Virus record (IMG/VR): IMGVR_UViG_3300020164_000010
Coordinates: 1 to 27,344 of that record
Source: a virus
DNA: 27,344 bases
Strand: one strand, 5' to 3'
Shown here: positions 6,277 to 11,527 of the stretch, one piece after another
How positions within the stretch are numbered: the stretch's first letter is position 1
Layout of the letters: every line of letters begins with the position of its first letter
Position numbers and translations under genes: made by a program
The notes under the pieces: generated by a model
What the model was told of the DNA's origin: nothing
Databases searched by the model: none
Seen by the model: only the letters and a program-made list of their open reading frames with translations

Positions 6277-6503
6277 AATAAGCTAATAAGTGATACTATG
6301 ATATTAAATGCTATTAATGAATATAAAGATATTACAAGAATCTTATTCTCTTTCTTATAGATAGTGATTAATCTATCAGCTACATCTAATCTTGAATCTT
6401 TTAGCTTCATAAGATCATCAGCTATTCTAATTGCTTTTTGTTGCATTTCTATTAACTCATTCATTGAGTGTAATGCATCTTCCATACTTCTTTCTTTTGC
6501 CAT
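6273..6503 (-). CDS. Tail-anchored small membrane protein
   Basis: This 76-aa protein has a long amphipathic helix (residues about 5-52, many Met/Glu/Lys, coiled-coil-like) followed by one C-terminal membrane span (55-76, ILVISLYSLIAFNIIVSLIS). The topology suggests a cytoplasmic helix tethered to the inner membrane. Its start is preceded by AAATAACAATG, a context shared with several genes here. It is coupled by ATGA to the 51-aa gene. A holin-accessory or host-envelope role is conceivable but not shown. Confidence 0.7.
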   Translation of the reverse strand: MAKERSMEDALHSMNELIEMQQKAIRIADDLMKLKDSRLDVADRLITIYKKENKILVISLYSLIAFNIIVSLISLL

Positions 6504-6522
6504 TGTTATTTGATTTAATTGA

Positions 6523-6684
6523 TTATTTCTTTGCTATCATCATACCAATTATCATTGGCACTGTAAAAGGGCTAAATATAAATACTATATAAGCTCTTTT
6601 TGTAACTTCGTCTAATGTAGAATATTCTTCTAACATCATTCCTGCCATAACTAAGTATGACAGGAATATGTATAACATCATCAT
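6523..6684 (-). CDS. 53-aa two-span membrane microprotein
   Basis: The frame begins MMMLYIFLSYLVMAGMMLEE and ends IIGMMIAKK. Two hydrophobic spans (about 1-17 and 31-50) flank a charged 12-residue loop (EEYSTLDEVTKR). The first of three tandem ATGs (6684) overlaps the upstream stop as ATGA; one of the next two ATGs could be used instead. A small double-span protein in a phage operon may alter the host membrane; function is not known. Confidence 0.65.
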   Translation of the reverse strand: MMMLYIFLSYLVMAGMMLEEYSTLDEVTKRAYIVFIFSPFTVPMIIGMMIAKK

Positions 6685-6872
6685 AGTCCTATCATTTCAT
6701 CAAAGCAACTCTCTAACAAGAATGTTAAATGTTGTCTTTCGTGATACAATACATCTAATTGTTCCTCAAGCTCATGAATGTTTGTGTCATCATGTGCATC
6801 TCTAAGACTATCTATACAATGTATTTCATTTGTAATAGTCTGTAATCTCTGTTCAATTTGTTCTGTTATCAT
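6681..6872 (-). CDS. 63-aa coiled-coil hypothetical protein
   Basis: Starting MITEQIEQRLQTITNEIHC, the protein is predicted to be almost entirely helical with a heptad-like pattern of Leu/Ile and Glu/Gln (HELEEQLDVLYHERQHLTFL). It has His and Cys residues but no clear metal motif. It is coupled to the downstream membrane microprotein gene by ATGA and lies 2 nt after the upstream 68-aa membrane protein gene. These may form one complex; function unknown. Confidence 0.65.
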   Translation of the reverse strand: MITEQIEQRLQTITNEIHCIDSLRDAHDDTNIHELEEQLDVLYHERQHLTFLLESCFDEMIGL

Positions 6873-6874
6873 AA

Positions 6875-7081
6875 TTAATAGTTGTTAAGTTTTTCTTCAA
6901 GATCACATGCTACAATAACACTTGGTATCCAACCAAATATTCCCATACACATTAATGTTCCCATATTTATGTAACAATCACGTAAGGATAGATCAGATAA
7001 GAAATATCCAATAAGACTCATAAGAGTCCATGTACCAATAGCTGTAAATATAACAGCTAACATAATTTTTGTTGATTTCAT
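6875..7081 (-). CDS. 68-aa two-span membrane protein
   Basis: A basic start (MKSTK) is followed by a span at about 7-28 (MLAVIFTAIGTWTLMSLIGY) and another at about 40-59 (MGTLMCMGIFGWIPSVIVAC), ending with an acidic tail. The TCCTTAATAA leader lies 2 nt upstream of the ATG and contains the stop codon of the preceding gene. Function unknown. Confidence 0.7.
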   Translation of the reverse strand: MKSTKIMLAVIFTAIGTWTLMSLIGYFLSDLSLRDCYINMGTLMCMGIFGWIPSVIVACDLEEKLNNY

Positions 7082-7086
7082 AATTA

Positions 7087-7413
7087 TTAAGGATTAACGT
7101 TAAAATGAATTCTTTTAGGAAATTTGTTATCAAATACAAACTTTGTTACATCACACAACCAAACAGGTGTAAAACCTAAATGATATATACATCCATTTGG
7201 TGGTGTTTGAATAATTCTCTTCAGTGTAGTATATCCATAAGGACATTCTTTATCTGTTGACAGTGATAAACTCACTGTAGTTCCATTGTTTGATAGATGA
7301 TCTAATAATGTATCAGCTCCTCCTACCATTTGTAATGCTGCTTTTGTTCCTTCCCAAGTTGGTAATACTATATACCAATTGCCTTGTTCTTTGTTAAATG
7401 TGTAATCGTTCAT
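7087..7413 (-). CDS. DUF6717-like protein
   Basis: The 108-aa sequence fits my recollection of the DUF6717 family: GNWYIVLPTWEG near residue 12, VGGADTLLDHL at about 30-40, a strand-rich centre with TLKRII, then VWLCDVTKFVF and FPKRIHF at the end. Length suits a single compact domain. The family has no established function; members occur in phages and bacteria. Its final codons (N-P-stop) are built from the leader decamer of the next gene. The family call is from pattern memory only. Confidence 0.65.
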   Translation of the reverse strand: MNDYTFNKEQGNWYIVLPTWEGTKAALQMVGGADTLLDHLSNNGTTVSLSLSTDKECPYGYTTLKRIIQTPPNGCIYHLGFTPVWLCDVTKFVFDNKFPKRIHFNVNP

Positions 7414-7420
7414 TGTTATT

Positions 7421-7702
7421 TTATTTGTTTTTTAAATATTCTTCTATTTCTTCTGTAAGTTGTTCTATGTAGAACATATGACTATCAGCTTCTCTATTAG
7501 ATAAGTATTTAATACTACTTAAATAGATTGAGTTATAATCAATTGGAAAAGTTGATGATCCAAATGAAGGATGTGGATGTGCTATAACAATTCCTTCACT
7601 ACCAAATCCTAATGATGTACATTTATATATTGTTCCATGTTTATCTGAAAATACATACACCATATCATTTACTGTCTTATTCTTTCTTAAATCTATTGCC
7701 AT
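7421..7702 (-). CDS. Hypothetical protein, SH3-like strand-rich
   Basis: The 93-aa protein begins MAIDLRKNKTVNDMVYVF. Residues about 12-60 look strand-rich with Gly and aromatic residues (DKHGTIYKCTSLGFGSEG), and the end is helical and acidic (IEQLTEEIEEYLKNK). The leader decamer lies 9 nt upstream of its ATG. No family recognised. Confidence 0.65.
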   Translation of the reverse strand: MAIDLRKNKTVNDMVYVFSDKHGTIYKCTSLGFGSEGIVIAHPHPSFGSSTFPIDYNSIYLSSIKYLSNREADSHMFYIEQLTEEIEEYLKNK

Positions 7703-7728
7703 TCTTGTTTGTTATTAAGGAGTTAATG

Positions 7729-7917
7729 TTATATTTTATTTTGACCAAATATATCAAAATCTTGTGCTTCCATATCAGCATTTATATCATCAATGTATTT
7801 GATTTCTTGAAACAATGCTTCAATATCTTTAGCTGTTTCTTCAGAAGCATATTGTTCTAATGATATAATAATATTCAGAGCTCTGTCTAAATACTCATTT
7901 AATTGAGTTATGTCCAT
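7729..7917 (-). CDS. 62-aa helical hypothetical protein
   Basis: It starts MDITQLNEYLDRALNIIISL and is predicted all helical with an acidic second half (DIEALFQEIKYIDDINADME). The leader decamer lies 10 nt upstream of the ATG. It is the first gene after the structured gene-free block at 7.95-8.30 kb, which may form its 5' untranslated region. Function unknown. Confidence 0.65.
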   Translation of the reverse strand: MDITQLNEYLDRALNIIISLEQYASEETAKDIEALFQEIKYIDDINADMEAQDFDIFGQNKI

Positions 7918-7957
7918 ATTCTATTTGTTATTAAGGAATTAATAGTTAAAATAATAA

Positions 7958-8287
7958 TCTCTCATAGTCCGCTAGATGTGTTAGTAGGAATGTTCCATAC
8001 TATGAGAGAATATTAAAATCATTGTTATCAAAAGCGTGCTTTACAGGATGTCGCTTTTAGCCTGACAAAATATAACAATGAATATAGTTAAGGTTAGACT
8101 TCTCTGCGAGCTTACCATGTACTCTTTCAACATATGCTGGCGGTCCATCTCTTTATAACTATTTATTGTAAATCAACTATAGCATGTGTTATATCCTTTA
8201 ATGCTCTTCTAAACTACACCAATCATCTGTTGGTAGTTGATTATTCATACATTCTTAGGAGTGTATAATATACTCAGGATATGTATG
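7958..8287. ncRNA. Array of five tandem stem-closed RNA domains
   Basis: No credible gene lies here. Five back-to-back inverted-repeat-closed units tile the block: 7958-8009 (11-bp stem TCTCTCATAGT), 8020-8080 (9-bp CATTGTTAT, inner 7-bp AAAAGCG), 8084-8162 (7-bp ATAGTTA), 8171-8242 (9-bp AATCAACTA, with inner ACCAA/TTGGT and AGCAT/ATGCT arms) and 8246-8287 (7-bp CATACAT, inner GAGT/ACTC). Gaps are 3-10 nt. Units are 42-79 nt, but none has a T-loop or anticodon arm of a tRNA. The stems are perfect, so strand cannot be decided; leftward transcription would make them the leader of the 62-aa gene operon. They may form one multidomain RNA or several processed RNAs. Confidence 0.55.
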
Positions 8288-8298
8288 TTTATTTAAAA

Positions 8299-8316
8299 GG
8301 GCCCGTAGAAGAGCCC
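8299..8316 (-). terminator. Terminator after the 8327 gene
   Basis: On the minus strand GGGCTC pairs with GGGCCC (6 bp, one wobble, loop TTCTAC), followed by TTTTAAAT. It is 10 nt after the stop of the leftward gene at 8327-8575 and insulates the structured RNA block. Confidence 0.65.
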
Positions 8317-8326
8317 ATTATTATTA

Positions 8327-8575
8327 TTATCTAACTTCTATTTCTTGTAATATATAAAAAGATTTAGTTCCTAATGATATACAAGCTTTACTTTCTATAT
8401 ATTTACTAAAGTCTTGAGACCATTTAGTTATAACAAATAAGTTTCCTGTTTCTTTATCTTTACATAAGTAGTTCATAATGCTATATATATTATTTATGTT
8501 GATTAGTTTTGTTGTTGTTTGATTTAGTGTGTTATTAGTGTGTATGTCTCCACTACTACCAATAAACACACACAA
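8327..8575 (-). CDS. Small hypothetical protein, start uncertain
   Basis: The open frame codes for up to 82 aa, but the first 33 residues (MCVFIGSSGDIHTNNTLNQ onward) are low in complexity and look like translated leader. An internal ATG at 8476 would give a 49-aa protein, MNYLCKDKETGNLFVITK onward. I favour the shorter form but give the full frame. The terminator at 8299-8316 follows. No family recognised. Confidence 0.5.
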   Translation of the reverse strand: MCVFIGSSGDIHTNNTLNQTTTKLININNIYSIMNYLCKDKETGNLFVITKWSQDFSKYIESKACISLGTKSFYILQEIEVR

Positions 8576-8605
8576 AAAGTTTTTTTCTCCCTCGTAAAAA
8601 GTTTT
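8574..8605. promoter_or_regulatory. Paired AAAAAGTTTT repeats in a 118-bp intergenic gap
   Basis: AAAAAGTTTT occurs at 8574-8583 and 8596-8605, a near-palindromic decamer repeated at 22-bp spacing, two helical turns. The gap 8576-8693 has no gene. It may hold a promoter or operator for the 8327 gene, but no clean TAnnTTTG box is seen. Confidence 0.3.
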
Positions 8606-8686
8606 ATTTATCTATATATATAGGAGTGAAAACTAATTGTGTGTGATTTTGTGTTATATATGTGTATAATCATATATGAGGAACCA

Positions 8687-8705
8687 ATAGTGCTTAAAGC
8701 ACTAT
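8687..8705 (-). terminator. Hairpin overlapping a stop codon
   Basis: A perfect 8-bp stem ATAGTGCT/AGCACTAT with a 3-nt loop contains the TAA stop of the 8694-9059 gene in its loop region. The downstream U-tract is weak (ATTGGTTCC), so termination may be partial, or the hairpin may protect the mRNA 3' end. Confidence 0.5.
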
Positions 8706-9059
8706 CAATTCTTCATCAGTAACTTCCACTTTAATAACATGTTTAATACTAAGCTTAGCAGTATCATGCCAAATAACTTCAGCTTGTTCATTGTGAATAG
8801 AATAGTTTCCCTTATCATCTTTAGATAATGGATAATCTAACAATGCACCTAATGATATTTGTTTACTCTTAAGCAATACACTTAATGCAGGACTAACAAA
8901 TCCATCATACACAATACCTGTCTTCGCATCTTTCAATGCAAGCTTAACACCAACATTCATTGGTTGTGCTAAATTCTCTTTGGTAGTACCAATGTTTAAT
9001 CCTTTTCCAACTAAATCTTTTAATACTCCTACTTTAGTAAATGTTCTTAAATCTGACAT
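8694..9059 (-). CDS. Hypothetical protein, first leftward gene from the divergence point
   Basis: The 121-aa form from 9059 (MSDLRTFTKVGVLKDLVGKG) is preferred over the longer frame starting at 9107, because the extension would cross a GGGGATATCCCC palindrome and G-rich control DNA. The protein is strand-rich with conserved-looking segments (NVGVKLALKDAKTGIVYDG, LLKSKQISLGALLDY) and ends VEVTDEELIVL. I do not recognise the family. As the gene nearest the divergent control region it may be expressed early and abundantly; a nucleic-acid-binding role is possible but unsupported by a motif. Confidence 0.7.
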   Translation of the reverse strand: MSDLRTFTKVGVLKDLVGKGLNIGTTKENLAQPMNVGVKLALKDAKTGIVYDGFVSPALSVLLKSKQISLGALLDYPLSKDDKGNYSIHNEQAEVIWHDTAKLSIKHVIKVEVTDEELIVL

Positions 9060-9093
9060 GTTTCTGTTTTTTAATTCGACGTTTAGTTTAATG

Positions 9094-9249
9094 GGGGATA
9101 TCCCCAACCGTCAAAAAATAGGTGGGGTGGTGAGTTGGGATGGGTCTCTCCCAGCACATACACAATAGGTTTCTAAAATTTTGAAAAAAAAAATAAAAAA
9201 AATTTGGAGGGTATGATTTTTTTGTTATACCTTTGGGGTGGTGGTTGGG
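9094..9249. promoter_or_regulatory. Divergent G-rich repeat / A-tract region, candidate origin
   Basis: Between the divergent units (9060-9377, no gene) lie: a 12-bp palindrome GGGGATATCCCC (9094-9105), the G-rich repeat GGGGTGGTGAGTTGGG (9124-9139), an A/T tract near 9175-9213, a GGTAT/ATACC inverted repeat (9210-9230), and a second G-rich copy GGGGTGGTGGTTGGG (9235-9249) differing by one base. Such G-runs are striking in AT-rich DNA and could form G-quadruplexes. The layout suits a replication origin, a transcription switch or a protein-binding locus; which one cannot be decided from sequence. Confidence 0.45.
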
Positions 9250-9347
9250 CGAGGTTATCTAATACACTTCTATAGATAAAAAAGTTCATAATATAGCATT
9301 GGAATAAATATTTTTATCTATTATGTCTTTTATATGTTTTTATTATA

Positions 9348-9355
9348 TATCTTTG
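9348..9355 (+). promoter_or_regulatory. Candidate -7 box for the rightward module
   Basis: TATCTTTG matches the Bacteroidetes -7 consensus TAnnTTTG and lies 22 nt upstream of the preferred ATG at 9378. No clean TTTG is seen at -33; only TCTTTT occurs near there, so the promoter may be weak or need a phage factor. Confidence 0.4.
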
Positions 9356-9377
9356 TCATGTGATTATAAACTACATT

Positions 9378-9776
9378 ATGGAACCAATGATTATACAAAA
9401 ACTTAAGAAGGAAGTATATACAGATATTCAATTAGCTGAGAAATACTACAGTATTCTATCTGCTATTAACAATCTACATCTTACAGAAAGAGAGATTCAA
9501 TTGATATCCTTTACAGCTATTAAAGGGAACATTACATATGCTAATGTTAGAGAAGAATTCTGCAGAACATATAATAGTACATCTCCTTCTATTAATAACA
9601 TCATCTCCAAGTTAAAGAGAATAGGAATATTCATTAAGGAGAATGGTAAGGTGAAGATTAACCCAGTTATTGTGATTGATTTCACAAAGAATATAACATT
9701 AGATATAAAACTAGTACATGGAGAAGCCAACATCAATGTCGATAAAGGAGTGGATAATAAAGAGGATGTCCATTAA
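9378..9776 (+). CDS. Winged-helix-like DNA-binding protein
   Basis: The 132-aa protein starts at ATG 9378 (MEPMIIQKLKKEV), chosen over a GTG at 9360 because AACTACATTATG is a leader shared with three other rightward genes. The central part (LHLTEREIQLISFTAIKG, then SPSINNIISKLKRIGIFIKE) has the spacing of a winged helix-turn-helix with a recognition helix ending in a wing and the strand KVKINPVIVI. As first gene of the virion module it may regulate late transcription or take part in packaging. Family not certain. Confidence 0.7.
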   Translation: MEPMIIQKLKKEVYTDIQLAEKYYSILSAINNLHLTEREIQLISFTAIKGNITYANVREEFCRTYNSTSPSINNIISKLKRIGIFIKENGKVKINPVIVIDFTKNITLDIKLVHGEANINVDKGVDNKEDVH

Positions 9777-10074
9777 CATGGTGATATCAGAGAAGGTGAT
9801 TGATCAAGTGATAACACACCAATTTGATAGTGCAAACGATGCTCTTAATACAAATGATAGTCTAGAGATCTCTGGGTTTGGTAAGTTTTTGTTTAATACA
9901 AAGAAAGCTAATGCACATTATACAAAGCTTTTAAATATGAAGCAGTCATATGATAATATTCTGGCTGATCCAACTACATCAGAAAAGAAGAGACATTCTA
10001 CAGAGATGAGAATGTTGACAGTGTTAAATGATATCAAAATATTAAAACCAAAAATAAAAGATAATGACATCTAA
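9766..10074 (+). CDS. HU/IHF-like DNA-binding protein
   Basis: The 102-aa form starts at 9766 (MSINMVISEKVIDQV), overlapping the previous stop by 11 nt; 9778 is an alternative. Residues 6-50 fit the HU/IHF helical body and first strand, with the hallmark G-F-G-K-F (EISGFGKFLF). The long DNA-binding arms of typical HU are replaced by a helical C-terminus with a basic stretch (SEKKRHSTEMR). IHF-like genes are frequent in crAss-like phages. A role in bending DNA for transcription or packaging is inferred. Confidence 0.75.
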   Translation: MSINMVISEKVIDQVITHQFDSANDALNTNDSLEISGFGKFLFNTKKANAHYTKLLNMKQSYDNILADPTTSEKKRHSTEMRMLTVLNDIKILKPKIKDNDI

Positions 10075-10342
10075 ACTAAACCAAATAGCTGAAGGATGGA
10101 AGAACAATCTTACTCCTCAAGCATTCTTAGATAAAAGAGTGATAGAAGTATCAGCTGAAAGAATGGCTATATGTGAAGAATGTGATTTACATTCTAAACA
10201 TTATACATCAATAAGACCAGATGCACATTGCACTAATTGTGGATGTACATTATCAGCAAAGACTAAATGTTTAACTTGTGAATGTCCATTGAAGAAATGG
10301 ATGGCTGCAACAATACCAACAGAAGATGTTAAAACTACGTAA
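10064..10342 (+). CDS. Cys-rich zinc-binding protein upstream of terminase
   Basis: This 92-aa protein has eight cysteines in zinc-ligand spacing: C37, C40, C56, C59, C61, C69, C72 and C74 (CEEC, CTNCGC, CLTCEC), followed by PLKKW. A double zinc site is likely. It overlaps the HU-like gene by 11 nt and the next gene by 17 nt, so the set is cotranslated. Similar Cys-rich small proteins are common just upstream of terminase in Bacteroidetes phages. Function unknown. Confidence 0.75.
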   Translation: MTSKLNQIAEGWKNNLTPQAFLDKRVIEVSAERMAICEECDLHSKHYTSIRPDAHCTNCGCTLSAKTKCLTCECPLKKWMAATIPTEDVKTT

Positions 10343-10607
10343 AATACCATTGCTTCCTCTTATTGAAATCCTTCAAGATCTATATGATAGTGGAGCAGAT
10401 TATATTGATTTGTCAGGTGAGCAGAATGATGGTGATGGTGATTCATCAAAAGACATTATACAGATAACAGTGAAACCTGAATACATATTACATGAAGAGG
10501 ATGCTGAGGATGTTACACAAGAGATAGAATTAGATTACTCTGATGATGATATACCAAGCACTAGTAAAAGGAGTCTTTCTGATGATGACATAAATGATCT
10601 TATATGA
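10326..10607 (+). CDS. Acidic hypothetical protein
   Basis: The 93-aa protein starts MLKLRKIPLLPLIEILQDLY, a hydrophobic helix, then turns strongly acidic (GDGDSSKD, ELDYSDDDIPS, LSDDDINDLI). The acidic repeats suggest a disordered tail or DNA mimic. It overlaps both neighbours. No family recognised. Confidence 0.7.
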   Translation: MLKLRKIPLLPLIEILQDLYDSGADYIDLSGEQNDGDGDSSKDIIQITVKPEYILHEEDAEDVTQEIELDYSDDDIPSTSKRSLSDDDINDLI

Positions 10608-10876
10608 AGCAGCCAAACTACTATTATCAAATAATACAAACATTAAAACGTTTGAGAAAAGCCCATGCTACATATAATATGGGAAGACATATTTCTACAG
10701 CATTAGATGGATCTGAATTATGGGGTGTATCAGACAAAGAACTATTTCTTTCATTACAGATATATGAAGCAAGCTTAGATATGGATATAGATCATATAGA
10801 TGAAGAAGAAATAGAAGCCATTATAAAAGATGGCATGAATTTAGAGAACACATTGTTCGAAGAGGAGGAAGACTAA
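10604..10876 (+). CDS. Small acidic helical hypothetical protein
   Basis: This 90-aa protein begins MKQPNYYYQIIQTLKRLRKA and ends with the acidic string NTLFEEEED. The start overlaps the upstream stop as ATGA. A basic N-terminal helix and acidic C-terminus suggest a protein-protein adaptor. It is part of the pre-terminase cluster; function unknown. Confidence 0.7.
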   Translation: MKQPNYYYQIIQTLKRLRKAHATYNMGRHISTALDGSELWGVSDKELFLSLQIYEASLDMDIDHIDEEEIEAIIKDGMNLENTLFEEEED

Positions 10877-10901
10877 TAACTAATATAATACCAACTACAT
10901 T

Positions 10902-11204
10902 ATGAAAGATTTTTTAAAAATTGAATTAGAATCTACAGAAAGTAAATTCTATAATCCTGGAACTATACCAGCATGTAATCCAGAAAATGATTGTAGTGTT
11001 ATACAAGATTTACTTGGAGAAGAAGATGGATCTTATGATGAATATCTAAGAATCAAAAGAGATGCACTAAGATCAATTGTATATGAAGAAGATAGAATAC
11101 AAGAACTTATGTTTAAACTAAAAGAACATATGTTAATTATTAAAAACTGTAAAGAAGAAATTGATTCAGCTTTTGCAAAATACATATCAATACAATGGCA
11201 GTAA
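10902..11204 (+). CDS. Coiled-coil hypothetical protein
   Basis: The 100-aa protein starts MKDFLKIELESTESKFYNPG; residues about 45-95 form a likely coiled coil (EYLRIKRDALRSIVYEEDRI onward). The start carries the AACTACATTATG leader found at three other rightward genes. Its end overlaps the candidate TerS gene by 10 nt. Function unknown. Confidence 0.7.
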   Translation: MKDFLKIELESTESKFYNPGTIPACNPENDCSVIQDLLGEEDGSYDEYLRIKRDALRSIVYEEDRIQELMFKLKEHMLIIKNCKEEIDSAFAKYISIQWQ

Positions 11205-11527
11205 AGAAAACTACATATATAAATACAGAACTTGATTGGGCTGAAGAACAATTATCAAGCTGGAAACAATACGTTGATCTCAATCCCTTACATACATTAG
11301 AGGATAGAATCAAATGGAAAGAAACCAAAGCTGGTGGTGCTATGCCTATGGTAATAGCAAGTATTGAAGCACAAGGAAAGTTTGTACAAGAGACAATGAA
11401 AAACTATTTAGCTCTCTTAGAACAAGTTGAAAAGCTTAGAGAGAAAGAAGAAGCTAAGGTGGTGCCTGTTAGAGGTGGTGCTGAACTTGGGAGTATGGCA
11501 GAAGATTTCTTAAAGGGTAGAAGATAA
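11195..11527 (+). CDS. Candidate terminase small subunit
   Basis: This 110-aa protein starts MAVKKTTYINTELDWAEEQL and is mostly helical, with a coiled-coil segment (KNYLALLEQVEKLREKEEAK, about 69-88) and a basic end (MAEDFLKGRR). Its stop overlaps the TerL start at 11527. Small size, helical oligomerisation segment and position directly before TerL fit a small terminase subunit that recognises phage DNA, but no recognisable DNA-binding motif proves it. Confidence 0.5.
   Translation: MAVKKTTYINTELDWAEEQLSSWKQYVDLNPLHTLEDRIKWKETKAGGAMPMVIASIEAQGKFVQETMKNYLALLEQVEKLREKEEAKVVPVRGGAELGSMAEDFLKGRR

Noticed and set aside
8041-8148. A 35-codon leftward frame (MDRQHMLKEYM onward)
   Set aside because: It crosses the boundary of two structured RNA domains, lacks any leader motif and has no neighbour within coupling distance.
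7958-8287. A tRNA cluster
   Set aside because: The units are tRNA-sized, but no T-loop, anticodon arm or discriminator pattern can be found on either strand.
9060-9107. N-terminal extension of the 8694 gene to 9107
   Set aside because: The extension crosses a palindrome in control DNA; Met at 9059 gives a cleaner start.
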